The position numbers were made by a program, and so were the translations under genes. Under the pieces are notes generated by a model. That model searched no databases. It had not been told where the DNA came from and saw nothing but the letters and a program-made list of their open reading frames with translations. From Isoetes taiwanensis (taxonomy: Eukaryota > Streptophyta > Lycopodiopsida > Isoetales > Isoetaceae), in NCBI GenBank assembly GCA_021234155.1, contig JAJEKV010000049.1:10890292-10954291 (forward strand): a DNA stretch of 64,000 bases, read 5' to 3'. Below, piece after piece: positions 38,495-49,223 of the stretch. Within the stretch, counting starts at the first letter, position 1. Every line of letters begins with the position of its first letter.

Positions 38495-40030
38495 CCTTAT
38501 ATACCTTAGGAAGTGGCATGGGGGCACATCTAAGTTAAGTATATAACTTAGATAACCTTAGGATAAGGCCCATTTTCCACGTGGCCTTATCCTATTGAGC
38601 AACTGCCACACGGCCATGTCCCATTGGATCCACGTGTCATCCCATGTGGACCCTATATTAACCTAAACCCTAACCCTAGGCCTCTTTTTCCTGGCCCAAC
38701 ACCCTGGAAACCTTCTTCGCACTCGAAACTCCGTTTCGAGCATTGTTTGCTGTGGCATAGCCTAGTGCAGTAGCCCCCAGAGTGTGTGCACGATCTTGGA
38801 GCGAGCACTACTTCAACCACTTCGAGGATCATGAAGACGCCAGGAATAGGAGGAAGCTCGTCGGGAGCAGGTATTTGGAGTAGAGTTCCTTGTAGTTCAT
38901 CTGGAAGTTAGCACTCCAGATGAGTTAGTATTTTGTAACTAGAGTAGAGCCATCCTAGAACCCTTATTCAACATCTTGAACCCTAATCAAGGAATCCTAA
39001 CCATAAGTTAGATATGTATGATTATGTTAGATGTTATTCTGATGATTATCATATTATGAAGTTATGTGATGATGGTTGATCCTGTTTGCTCCTCTTGTAT
39101 TGGGAAGGGAGGTAGAGACCTAGCAGCCATTACTTAATAATGCTCCTAGTTAGACCCTTTAGTTCCTATTTTATGTGGCCTGTGCATCGGAACCCACTGG
39201 GCTACGGGGGCTATGATGTGACTCAGCACTACATAACGGGGCTAGAGACGAGACGCAGGAAGGGTCCCCGCTGAGCGCGACTACTGGGAACCCCATAGTG
39301 GGCTAGGCTTATGGCCGGTCACTTCGTATGGGCCGGGCATGGGTCCGACACCTCCCAGAGCAATGGTGTTGCCCTGCCTCTCAAGAGCTGCAGGTGCGGC
39401 CTGGCTCTTGTTTTGGGGGGTTAAGTCAGGGAAGAATTGTGTGTCGCCACGATTCTCTAGCCGCCCGTGGAACCTCTAGACCCCCGGAAGGAGAGATGCA
39501 ACCCTTCCTGCCTCGACGGACCGGGTAGATGCAACCTGGAGTAGTCTCGATGGGTGATGCCATGAGATTCCGTATCCAGAAGGCTAGAGTCATGTCAGAG
39601 CCCGATTTGGCCCATCTGCAAAGTGTGCACAGGAGGGGCGGATGAAGTGGTCAACCCTAGCCATTGTCTCAAGCCAACCCCGCCATTGTTGTGACTCGGT
39701 CTGTTCTATCTTGAGGCCCAGCCGTCAGTCTACTCTCCCCATGAGTCAGAGCTCGGGGTAGGAGCTCTCATGTTTTATGGCTTATGTTTATCTCTGTTGC
39801 AGCTATGGATATGTGGATGGGCTAACCTTCGAGGTAGCGTGATGTATTGCTATTGCTAGTACTGACATTGTTATGCTTCCGCTGATATAGGAGCCCATAG
39901 GGGAAGGGCGGGCAAGACACCTTCGTGTCCCCTTCACGCACTAGAGGTACCCTAGAGTGCGGGATAGGCGGAGGGCCCGTGCGGTCGAAGGACCAGATGG
40001 GGGATTTGTTTGCTCTCTTCTTATATCCAT
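38495..40030. mobile_element. LTR-like retroelement sequence, ends unresolved
   Basis: This GC-richer block resembles a plant retrotransposon long terminal repeat or solo LTR. A CTATATTA box (about 38650) is followed by AAACCCTAACCCTAGG and a leader-like stretch with TCGTCGGGAGCAG then gtattt, then long GC-rich noncoding DNA. There is no gag or pol frame, and I could not find TG..CA ends with a target duplication. It follows directly on the ParB-like exon, so it may have truncated that gene. A 66-codon ATG frame at 39328-39528 is not credible as a gene. Confidence 0.3.
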
Positions 40031-40042
40031 GATCACTTAAAC

Positions 40043-40274
40043 AAATTGTGCGGGCACCCTATTTGTCCAGAAGGGACCCTGATTATGTTCATCTTAATGC
40101 ATACCACTCACAGCAAATTGGGCCGGCGCCCAATTTGGCCTAAATGGTCTCCAGCAATGGATACCTACTTCAAGAAATAGCCCAACCATTTCTACAGCCC
40201 TAATTCTCCTTCAAGAAATGACTTTTAATAGCCCAACCATGGCCCAATGAGCAAATTGGGCGGACGCCCATGGC
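40043..40274. repeat. Three AAATTGGG-type palindromes
   Basis: Copies lie at 40043-40064 (core GG, several arm changes), 40115-40136 (AAATTGGGCC..CGCCCAATTT) and 40253-40274 (right arm decayed). They resume just past the LTR-like block. Confidence 0.75.
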
Positions 40275-40350
40275 TGGTCTGGCCATTATAGATGTCGATG
40301 CATATTCTATTCTTTGGACATTATTCAACGATCATAATGTCATAAGGTAA

Positions 40351-40379
40351 CTAGTAATAGTGCCCAGCGTTGCTGGGCA
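40351..40379 (-). mobile_element. Helitron 3' terminus, copy E
   Basis: On minus, a perfect 8-bp hairpin (TGCCCAGC, loop AAC, GCTGGGCA; 40379-40361) is followed by CTATTACTAG ending at 40351, with T as next base. It is almost identical to copy C but in the opposite orientation. Confidence 0.7.
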
Positions 40380-40832
40380 TAAGTTGGGGACCTGTCAATG
40401 ATAAAGTAGCAGTGATACCGAGGTGCTACTCACCACTCGATGCATTATCCTTTCTTTCAATGCTTTAGCTTACTTTCTATTTCTTTCCTCTATTAGAAGC
40501 TTTTGCATTCATGGTTTTGGGCTTAGAATAGCTTGATGCATTGACAAAGTTTTTTAATGTCTTCCATGTTTGTTAGAGTTGAAGCATGAGTCCAGACTTG
40601 CTTTGATGGATTTCCCTTTTTCCTCCTAAGAAACCCTCTTCATTTTCCCTCTTCTTTTTTTTCGCATCTCTCTCGCATTAACTCACGTGGTGTTCTCCTT
40701 GAATCAATTCACGGCCACAGGTTGCTGTTTTGATTTGGAAGGGAAAAGAGGCATAAATCTGGGCTGTATATTTGCTCTACAATCTGGATCTTGTTGATCT
40801 ATCACCTTTCTAGTTTGCAGTTTCTATAATCG

Positions 40833-40861
40833 TAAGTAATGGTGCTTAGCATTGCTGGGCA
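40833..40861 (-). mobile_element. Degenerate Helitron 3' end, copy F
   Basis: A hairpin with two wobble pairs (TGCTTAGC, loop ATT, GCTGGGCA on plus, 40843-40861) lies 482 bp from copy E, and the terminal CTAG is mutated to CTTA. The inward phrase after the hairpin (ATTAGTTGGGTACATGTAGATGATCA) parallels that of copy E. Confidence 0.55.
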
Positions 40862-41084
40862 TTAGTTGGGTACATGTAGATGATCAGAGAGAAAAAAAGT
40901 GCCAAGCATAAAATAACATTGTAATCTTGAGATAATCTTCACTTGGAATATATTATAAACTTCAGAGCTTCTTCGTTTTAATATGGGGAATTCAAGGGCA
41001 AAATTGGAGACACGTGGTTATACATAATAGGAAAAGTGCATTGCTAGGCTATAAGGCGATTGTTGTACACTGACTCCATATTAG

Positions 41085-41415
41085 CTAGATTTCCACTAAC
41101 GGTAGTGGCAGTATGCATTCAAAATAGAAGCCAATAGCAAATCCCCATGTCACATTCTGTCGTTCATCCCTCTTTCCATTAGTTGCAATAGCTGTATAAC
41201 TGGGACTATTTTTGTTGTTGCCGTTGAATTTTCATTCTACCGAGCAATATTGCCCGGTAGAAGCAATATTTCAGTGGCAATAGGGAGAAGAACATCTAAA
41301 AATAAGTAAAAAGCAGCCACTAATGGAAAGCTTTAGAGTACCGGCAATTCGAAGTTACTGCCTGGAAAACTATGGTACCACGTCATTTTGAAAGCTGCTT
41401 TTAGTGGAAATCTAG
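41085..41415. mobile_element. 331-bp MITE with 15-bp perfect terminal inverted repeats
   Basis: CTAGATTTCCACTAA begins at 41085 and its exact inverse ends at 41415. Inside, related TTTCCATTAGT blocks occur on both strands (about 41172 and 41320-41340), and a 28-nt hairpin TTCTACCG..CGGTAGAA lies at 41234-41262. No coding capacity is present. The target duplication is unclear (ATTAG left, ACTTAAT right). Confidence 0.6.
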
Positions 41416-43892
41416 ACTTAATTGGAATAATATTCAACAATTAATAAGATCCAAGAGGCAACCCTAGCTGCATCTCAAGATCTTGGTATTCGTTTTTCTG
41501 CTTTGGACGCTATCCAAGATGAGGATTGATCCATTGTTTTCTTAAAGGTAGTAAATCTTTCAAGGTTTTGCAACTATTTCTAATGGTATATCATCAGGCA
41601 AAGCCATCGGAAGTTATTCTAGCAAGTATATTTCAGGGATTGTCCGATTTTTTTATTTAAGATTCTATTATTAGAGTTATGCTCTTTGCTGGATATTTGC
41701 TAAAGTCTATGTTCTGGCTTCTGGCTTCAACAGAGCTTTATTGCCAAGCTTTCTGGCTTCCTTCCACTTGCAAATTCCACTTCCTGCATGCCATCTACAT
41801 CCCACAATCACAAAGATAAGTCACCTAGCTAGATGCAAGCAAAAATAGGAAGAATGGCTTCCAAGCTCCATATGATCTATGATCTCTGAATCCTAAGAAA
41901 CTGCCTTAACAAAGTAGAACTTACCAACTCATGACCAATAACCTCCGCTGCAGAAATTAATTTGGAACAACATGTTTTTCTAGAATATGTTTTTGAAAAA
42001 CACATTGTTAAATATAAGCTGGAGAACCTTTCCATGTGTAAGCAGATAGAATGATGCATGAGGTATCTACGTGTGTCTGTTATCAACACACAATAAGAAA
42101 ATAATATTGTCGCATAAATTATAGAGGGACTGTTTATCTGATATGCACAATATGTAGGCCCATGATCCAGATCTGTGTGACAAATACAAACAGATAATAG
42201 AGTGTACGAACAAATAAAACATACTCAATTGCTATGGCTGGTGCATGGAGTACTTGCCTGACGATCCTGGATCCCTGCACACATAGATAGCAAACAATTT
42301 ATGTTTTCATCCCATCCCATCCCATCCCAGGTATATTTCGAAATTGCAAATTCAATGATGCAAGGACTCAGACATTAAAGAAAAGAAAGAAGATGTAGCA
42401 GACTAAAAATTTGGATTGAAACAAATCTTTCTGTACTTACCTTCATTCTCGAATTGTGGAGCAGTTTAAAAGTTTGATGCACAAAATCTTCAAGAAATTG
42501 TACAGCACGAATTTGTCATAGCGCTCCTTACAGATAGACTTTCTGCCTGTAAGAAAAAAGCATGAAGCAAGAAAGTAGAAGCAAAGAAAAGTAGAAGCAA
42601 AGAAAGAGCTGGCAAAAAAACATTGGTCTAAAGTTTCCATCTATGCTTCTATTTTACTTGGTTGCCATAATAATAGAGTTAGATTCACGTTGCCCTCTTC
42701 ACTATAATCTTCTCGCTCTTCTGTTTGTAAAGAGACGTAAATAAGAGCAAGCTTACCTTGTAAGATTGCAAGAGAGGACCAACATATCGAGAGCTGCCGT
42801 ATTGCCGTATTATGTCTCTCTGATGTTTTTCATGAAATAAAAATGCCACTTAATGGCCATTTAATCCAGGAAGCTATCCAAGAATTTATAAGTCAATATG
42901 GCTTGCAACATTGTACTCAACTGTTCACAGACTATGTTACTCATAAACCTCACAACAATCTATAATGCTTTTCATCGGCCTCAAATGATTGTCCAACAAA
43001 AGAATTGGCAGCAATAGGTAACAACAAAAGTAAGGGGAATGCTACAGGAAATATATAATATTTTGTTTTATATAAGATATTGCTTTCAGTAATAGACTGA
43101 TGTTTGCTTTATCGCAATCTCTAGAGCAATCTCTAGAGCCCATTATAAGACTTGTGGCTCAAATACAAATTTGAGAGATCAAGCTGGATCATGCATACCT
43201 TTGCTCATTCAAGCTCCATTCTCCTTATTTCTGCACTCCACAGCACAGGATATTTGGCGGTATTCCAGAATGAGAACCAGCCCAACGCTATGCTGTTTAA
43301 TGTGCTCCTAAGATGATGCAGATCTGTGAGTCCTGTGCTCCACTGTATCATGCAGGATTATGTTAACCCTGCTTGTCAAGGCAATAAAACCTACCAACAA
43401 AAATGCGGGCATCTTATACTCCGATTCTCATGCATCAGTAGAGACAAATGGAGAGACAAACTGCTTCACGGTGACATCATAGTTGCCGGATCCTTCTTCC
43501 ATTGCACTGCCTTAATGCACACGACCTATTATTATCGTTCAAAATATTTAGTGTACGTTGAGGGATTCGGAGAAGTTTTTAAGCAGCAGATGAATTTTGG
43601 AAAGGAAACTTTGGAAGAGGTGTCTAAAAAAAGCCAAAGTCATGTTGAGGTGCTGGGGCTTGGGCGTAGGCTCCAGAGCTCATAGAGTTCCCTAAATCGC
43701 AAGCTCTAATAGCCATACATAGCCGAGTCGAGTGCTAGAGAACTCGTTGCTGGAAGCCCGCTGCTAGTCCGTGAAAAAAAACTTAAGCCCTAAATCGATA
43801 GAGCAAGAAGAAGAAAAGGAACTCGTAGGCATCTGGACCGTTAAACTTTTAACTCAAAATCTGGGCCGTCTATTTTAGGGCGTGGTCCACAT

Positions 43893-44204
43893 TATAATAT
43901 AAGATAAGGCTCTGTTTTTCTTATGAGATGGCCTTCCTTTCGTCTTCATGCTCAACTAGAAACTCTCTGGGTGCTTCTTTAATTTGTTTGCTAGATCCCA
44001 CTAATGCTGTTACAGGTTCCTGTTTTTCTTGGTTTTCAACGTTCTAATGTATTCTTGGCATTCCTCTTGATATTGTTCTGCTCCCCTCATCTGCATGCTT
44101 TTCCTTCTTTGGTCCCTCATTCGTTGTCAAACCAAAGTGAGGTCCCGGATGCCTGTTCTATTCTTCTCTTTTTTCTCTGCCCTGAATTTCCTCCTCAACC
44201 CTAA
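43893..44204 (+). CDS. Possible short secreted peptide gene (66 codons) with TATA-like box
   Basis: An ATG at 44004 opens a frame ending at TAA 44202-44204. Residues 14-32 (SNVFLAFLLILFCSPHLHAF) look like a signal peptide core, and the remainder is short with two Cys residues. An AT-rich TATAATATAAG block at about 43894-43905 lies 100 bp upstream. No family is recognised. The pyrimidine-rich DNA alone could generate a hydrophobic frame, so this is tentative. Confidence 0.25.
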
Positions 44205-44406
44205 ATAGAAAACTTGATGCATTATTTCCTTTGAATTTGAATTTTACCCGTGTCACTTTTTCTGTTTGATGTGCTTTGTGTTCTTTGTCGGATTGCTCTA
44301 TCTGCAGGTGAATAGCTCTGCCTTTCCCCTAGTTCAAATATTTATTGCCTCCTCACTTGCAATGACATAGTCCACTATGCTCTTTCTGTGTTTGTTTTAG
44401 GAAGGA

Positions 44407-44460
44407 GTAATTTTGACGAGGAGAAAATTTCAAACGAAATTTTCTCCTCATCAAAATTAC
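44407..44460. repeat. 25-bp stem hairpin
   Basis: The arms 44407-44431 (starts GTAATTTTGACGAGG) and 44436-44460 pair over 25 bp with one G-T type mismatch around the 4-nt loop AAAC. A transcript through it would form a long hairpin. Confidence 0.9.
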
Positions 44461-45073
44461 CCGACGAAATTTCAACTAGCTTAAAATTTTGCCCGTTTTC
44501 GAGGCCGAATTTGTAGCAGAGTCTGGTGCAAGCCGAATACTTGAGTGCAGAGATTGGAGATCAACAAATCTCTCTGAATTTCAAGGGCAGTGCAGTATTT
44601 AGATTAGGATTAAACTTTTCCTTCCAGGTGCGGCAACTAGGCAAAACGCTATGGGCGACCTCTGAATTTTCCTTCTAGTTTCCCCTTCTTCAGATTTCTT
44701 TGTAGATGATTAGCAACTGGCACAGAGAAGATCAAGCATAATAACTTCTCCTGTCCGGATTTCTTCTCTCGATTTCTGATTTCTTAGCAAATGGCATGAT
44801 AAAACAATGGATAGAGTAAACTTAGGAAGGCAAATAGTTTTATCTATTCTCATAGCCAGCAATTCGGGCAAGAAATAGAGATCTGAGGCGAGAAAGAGAG
44901 ACCTAGGTGGCGCCGCCCAAAAATTCGTCAAGCTGTCAAGTGAAGATTTCGTGTTTTAAAAACTGGTTGAAAAGGGCTATACTTTTAAGGTGGTTGAAAT
45001 TTCGCTTGTGAAATCCCCTGATCCTGTCCATCTGTGTACTCCATTGCACATGATTGTACCTGCTGCACTACAA
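44461..45073. other. Intergenic, nothing supported
   Basis: No gene or repeat beyond a further AATTTC/GAAATT phrase right after the hairpin. Short chance frames only. Confidence 0.4.
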
Positions 45074-45791
45074 GGAACAGTCGACGTTCAACGACGTCCA
45101 GACGTTGAACAACGACGTCAAGTCGTCGAACAACGACGTCAACGTCGTTGAACGTCCTCACGACGTCGTTCATCGACGATGCCCAGGGCTGACGTGTCGC
45201 GACGGCCAGCGTGGCATGGTCCTTTTGCCAAGCTGGCACGCTTTCGTGTGTAGACACGTCAGCACGACGTCGTTTATCGACGTCGCGCAGAGCTGACCTG
45301 TCCACCATGCCTGCGTGGCACGGTGCTGTGGACAAGCTGGCACGCCGGCGTGTCTGACACGTCCGCTAGTCGTCGATAAACGACGACGTGTAGAGCTGAC
45401 GTGTCGTGTGGGCCAGCCTGGCATAGTGCTGTTGCCAAGCTGGCACGCTTTCGTGTGTAGACACGTCAGCACGACGTCGATAAACGACGTCGTGCAAAGC
45501 TGACGTGTTTACCATGCCTGCAAGGCACGGTGCTGTGGACAAGCTGGCACGCCGGCGTGTCTGACACGTCCGCTTGTCGTCGATGAACGACGACGTATAG
45601 AGCTGACGTGTCGCGTCGGCCAGCGTGGCATGGTGCTGTTGCCAAGCTGGCACGCTTACGTGGCTAGACACGTCATCTGGACGTCGTTCATCGACGTCGC
45701 ATAGCGCTGACGTGTTTACCATGCCTGCGTGGCACGTCGCATACGAAATTTTAACGCGTCAGCTTGACGTGTCCTCGAACGTGGCATACGA
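45074..45791. repeat. 103/104-bp satellite, alternating A/B monomers, palindromic junctions
   Basis: The anchor GCTGAC recurs at 45188, 45292, 45395, 45499, 45602 and 45706, spaced 104, 103, 104, 103, 104. Odd monomers carry GGCCAGCGTGGCAT and TTTCGTGTG; even ones carry ACCATGCCTGCGTGG and CCGGCGTGTC, giving a 207-bp two-monomer higher-order unit. Each junction is a palindrome with ACGTCG-type arms around a 5-nt core at 45169, 45273, 45376, 45480, 45583 and 45687. The core appears as TTCAT, TTTAT, ATAAA, ATAAA, ATGAA, TTCAT, that is, in both orientations. Before 45160 the arms recur at closer spacing with TTCAA/TTGAA cores. The array is very rich in ACGT motifs (TGACGTGT, GACGTC), which bZIP factors bind, and it lies just upstream of the ORF at 45855. 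Confidence 0.9.
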
Positions 45792-45854
45792 AAATTTAAA
45801 CATAAAAACAGTATCCGATCTATCTATCCTCAAGAAACAAGTAGGGCAGATCCG

Positions 45855-46184
45855 ATGGCGATAACCCGAAGCAAGTGTCGAATCCTTCGGATGTTGAAGG
45901 ATTTGGCTGCTTGTGCAGGAGGTAGGCCTGCTAGTTCAAGGCGCAGGCCATCAGTCGCGAAGTCAGCACCGATAAAGGGAAAGAGATGCAAGGGAAAGCA
46001 GAAACTCAGATCATCAAAATCAGTGAAAAAACTTTCCACTGATCAATCCAGCACCAGCAGAGAGCCCGAAAAAAAGAGGTTAAAGATTGTTCACGTTGTG
46101 TCTGACGTGTCCTCGGATGATGACTCAGAAGACTCCGCAGGATACATTGGCTATGCATTTCCCAGGCATACCATCATAGGTTGA
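45855..46184 (+). CDS. Orphan ORF, 109-residue basic/acidic, nuclear-type protein
   Basis: The ATG at 45855 follows TCCG and is the first in frame after the ACGTCG array; the stop is at 46182-46184. Residues 1-75 are strongly basic (SSRRRPS, KGKRCKGKQK, SVKK), followed by EKKRLK and an acidic run VSSDDDSEDS, then a short hydrophobic end. Clustered Lys/Arg suggests nuclear targeting. AATAAAAAT signals (46206 and 46218) lie right after the stop and would serve polyadenylation. No domain is recognised. The base composition is balanced, unlike the flanks. It may be a gene of a mobile element whose border is the satellite. Confidence 0.42.
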   Translation: MAITRSKCRILRMLKDLAACAGGRPASSRRRPSVAKSAPIKGKRCKGKQKLRSSKSVKKLSTDQSSTSREPEKKRLKIVHVVSDVSSDDDSEDSAGYIGYAFPRHTIIG

Positions 46185-46526
46185 CCAAGATGTTTTTTGT
46201 AAGCCAATAAAAATATCAATAAAAATGTTCTTGTATACATTTGCTTTGAATATATTTTAGATTTAATATATTACACTTCTGTTATATAAAAGACAAAAAT
46301 ACTCTTTTTTTTTTAAGTGTCAGCATGACTTATGTTTAAACTGTTATATTCAATGGTTGGCGAGCTCAATGGTTGTCTACATTATTTATTTATTTTTCTT
46401 ATACCACGCTTAGCAAAATAACAGGCCTTAGTAAGCCGTGCCTGAAAACGATTTCCTCACAAAAATATATACAAAACTTCTCTTAGGAAATGAAACAAAA
46501 AATCCAACGCAGAATCAGTTATCAAA
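46185..46526. other. 3' flank, AT-rich, nothing further
   Basis: Contains the candidate polyadenylation signals of the plus-strand ORF and the trailer of the minus-strand exon that ends at 46527. No other feature is seen. Confidence 0.4.
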
Positions 46527-47043
46527 TCAAGCTGCCCACTTGGGTGCACAAGCACGAAATGAAATGCCAGTCTCAAGGACTTTCTTATCTAACCAATCTA
46601 CACTATCTTGAGAGCCAACTACATCCACCACAGAAATATCTGGTGGAGTGTCTAGCATAATATCCTCTAGGCTGAACTTTTGTGGCACGCATGGCTCAGT
46701 ATCAAACGTGAATCCAAGCTCTCTGAAAAGATGACGCGCATCATTTTCTATACTCCTTGCCAACCCCCCATCAGGAAAACTACGAATATCTTCGTCACAC
46801 TGGAGATTATTTGCAGGGTCAGAACTTGATAAGAATGCATTCGCCGCAGCTGCAAGCTGAGACTCATTTGTGCACAGTCCCATATTAGCCATTTCTTGTG
46901 AGTCAAATGGTATAGCTTGATCTTGGGAATTCACATTGAATGGCTCAAAGTTATTAGTGCCTCCACCACCATCTGCAAGTGCCTTTTGTTCAGCAGAGAA
47001 TGCATTAGTTTGTTTCAGTGCAAGGTCTGTCGGTTCGTTTAAC
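46527..47043 (-). CDS. 3'-terminal exon of an unknown gene
   Basis: The exon begins after a good acceptor (tttgtgttacag, AG at 47045-47044) preceded by an AT-rich tract, and ends with TGA at 46529-46527. It encodes about 171 residues, Asn/Asp/Ser-rich at first (EKALADGGGGTNNFEPFN-like), then NDARHLFRELGFTFD and a Trp-containing C terminus (DSVDWLDKKVLETGISF). It has no TM segment and no recognised domain. Upstream exons on minus should lie to the right. The ATG frame at 49223-48996 (MPDEERASKTARLDSPQN at its start, 75 codons) is one candidate first exon, but no continuous splice path could be drawn. Confidence 0.4.
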
Positions 47044-47867
47044 TGTAACACAAATAAATAAATAAAAAACTGATAAGTCGTATTTAATTAAAGTGGGAAT
47101 CATTCCATTCCCATTTTTTTTCGGAACCCTGTTAATTTACACAAAAAGAAGCACCCCGACCCGAAAACTGGCCATAATTGGAATTTTTGTCTATTAGTGT
47201 GCATCCAAGCTTTTCTTCCAATTTTCTTGGATAGCGTGTCGAGAACAAGAACAATGCAACGCAAACATGCATTAGACCTATCAAGTTCTAATTGAAAAAG
47301 ATTCCTAGTTGAACATTTTGGCTCTATTTTCTTAGATGGGTAGACAATAGATCACAAATTCCAACAAAAATTATGCAAATCGTTTACTTAATCACCCAAA
47401 AATACTAGTTTTGAGATACCTTATATTTATAAATGGGCTCATTACAATATATATTACAGTGGGTGAAGAGACCATAGTGGTCGTATGGGCACAATCATTA
47501 CACCCTCTTCACACATGAACCACCTAGTGCAAAGGGCGCGTGGGAGCTCTCTCCTAGTCACGAGCAACTTACGCATTTATAGAAATTTGTATGAGGAGTT
47601 CCTTTATGGGCCACGTGCTTGTGTATGTCCAACTGATGTCACCGCCCTCTTCTCGGCACCTTTCTTTAATGAACTGATCTTTTCATTGCTCCCAAGCATG
47701 TACTATTTGGTCGAGATAAGGACTGCAAGAGACAAAATAAAATTAGTCAAGTGATGCTACATGCAAAAAAAATAAAATAAAACATGCAGTTCTTAGGGCC
47801 ATTTTTGGAAAATACGAGGCATGAGAAAGGCAAACTCGAGGGAAAAAACGCAGGTTTTAGGGGGAAA
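47044..47867. other. Probable intron or intergenic DNA
   Basis: AT-rich, no domain-bearing frame. An 89-codon frame at 47485-47754 on plus has no recognised content. Confidence 0.35.
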
Positions 47868-48262
47868 GGCCTTTCTCGACTTCATGAGTCGAGAAAGGCA
47901 AAAAAAAAAAAATGCAAGTTTTAGGTGTCGAAGGCCTTTCTCGACTCGCGAAGTCGAGAAAGGCAAACTCAAAAAACCAGGTTTTAATAGGTCAGAAGGC
48001 CTTTCTCGACTCGCGAGTCGAGAAAGGCAGCTCAAAAGTTGAAACGCAGGTTTTATGGGTCGGAAGAGAAAGGCCTTCGACCCATAAACCCCGCCTTCTA
48101 ACTTTAAAAAGCCGCTTTCTCGACCAAGTCGAGTGAAAAGGCCTCCTCGACCCTAAAACCTCAAGTTGTTTGAATCGCCTTTCTCGACTTCGAAGTCGAA
48201 AGGCAAACTCAAAGTTTAAAAATGCAAGTTTGAGGGCCTTTCTCGACTCCGCAAGTCGAAAA
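47868..48262. repeat. Tandem array of TTTCTCGACT hairpins, ~65-bp spacing
   Basis: GGCCTTTCTCGAC begins at 47868, 47933 and 47998 (65 bp apart), with decayed copies at about 48072, 48111, 48140, 48176 and 48236. Each forms a hairpin of arms TTTCTCGACT and AGTCGAGAAA with a short variable centre (TCATG, CGCGA, CG, TCGA, CCGCA). Inter-hairpin sequence repeats GCAGGTTTTAGGGG-like phrases. A lone copy stands at 50410-50430. Frames through the array are artefacts. Confidence 0.85.
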
Positions 48263-48995
48263 AGGCAACTCAGAGTAAAAAAAGGGCAACATGTAAAGAG
48301 TAATGCCTAATGCACATGTAAATAGCAACATATGCACCCATAATGCACATTATAACCTACGAGAGCCTATTAGACCTATGCATTAAATCTATTAATAAGC
48401 ATTAGACCTATATATTAATATGTACTTATCCCCATTTTGTGTCTTGAACCTTCAAAATGGGTTAAACAAGGTGTAAATTATATCATGATCTTCGCAAAGT
48501 TAAATTTTTACCTAAGGTCAACGTAAGGTGTAAAATATGATTATACAAGCACACATATAAACACAACCATGCTATCAATTTGCGACAAAAATTCAAATAT
48601 TTACATGGGCCGACACTAATAAAATTATAGCCCAATTAATGGTATGTTTATAATATTTTAATGTAACCAGCTTTTTTTTCCCATTAACCTTAGAAAAATA
48701 ACCCATTAACCTTAGAAAAAGAACCCATTGTCCACACTATATCCGTTTTTTTTTCTTACGTACACTCTATTATTATTATTCGCTTTTTTTTTCTTAATAT
48801 TTGGCTTTTTTCTCCCACCTCTTAAGTTAGAAATTTGAAATTGAAAAGGGGGGAGATTTTCAAATTTGAAATTAAAAAGGGGGAGATTTGGTACATACCT
48901 TTTGAGAAGAAGAAATTTGGTACACTTACGAAATCGTGGTGGCTATGGCGAACTCTCAAGATCCCGAATGGCATGGATCCAAGAACCATTTCCTT
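48263..48995. other. Intergenic AT-rich DNA
   Basis: Short AT-rich duplications (GTTAAATTT/GACCTATxxATTAAT and CCATTAACCTTAGAAAAA, twice at 48683 and 48704). No gene is seen. Confidence 0.4.
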
Positions 48996-49223
48996 TCATC
49001 TGCTGCGTTGCATAAGATCCGTCCCTGAATCCGTGATTAAGATTCCAAAGACAAGGGAACCGGTTTTTAGACCTTTGCATAAGAAGCTCGGAAGCCGATT
49101 TTCGGGCCCGGATTTCTGGTGAGCAGTTTCGAGCCGGATTTCGAGCAAGATCTGCGAGGTGCGAGCCGCATTCTGAGGCGAGTCGAGGCGAGCGGTTTTC
49201 GAAGCCCTTTCTTCATCTGGCAT
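48996..49223 (-). CDS. Possible first exon or short ORF, 75 codons
   Basis: The ATG at 49223-49221 opens MPDEERASKTARLD and stays open to TGA at 48998-48996. It is hydrophilic, then Leu/Gly-rich near the end. GC content is higher than the flanks, as in plant first exons. The plus strand is also open here (48835-49122), so strand assignment is uncertain, and no domain is recognised. Confidence 0.25.
   Translation of the reverse strand: MPDEERASKTARLDSPQNAARTSQILLEIRLETAHQKSGPENRLPSFLCKGLKTGSLVFGILITDSGTDLMQRSR

Larger units (their letters stand above)
40380..43860. other. Intergenic with Helitron and MITE DNA
   Basis: The interval contains the elements listed separately, a (CCCAT)n microsatellite at 42308-42328 and a short exon-like open stretch on plus at about 41448-41532 (IQEATLAASQDLGIRFSALD, then TGA) of unknown family. 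No complete gene is supported. A 112-codon frame from ATG 43350 to 43685 has no recognised domain. Confidence 0.35.

Noticed and set aside
43326-43685. 119-codon frame on plus
   Set aside because: The start is GTG; from the first ATG (43350) 112 codons remain with no domain, splice context or promoter.
47868-48262. CRISPR-like regular repeats
   Set aside because: The palindromic part is the repeat and its centre varies; spacers are not unique sequences, there are no cas genes, and the DNA is plant nuclear.
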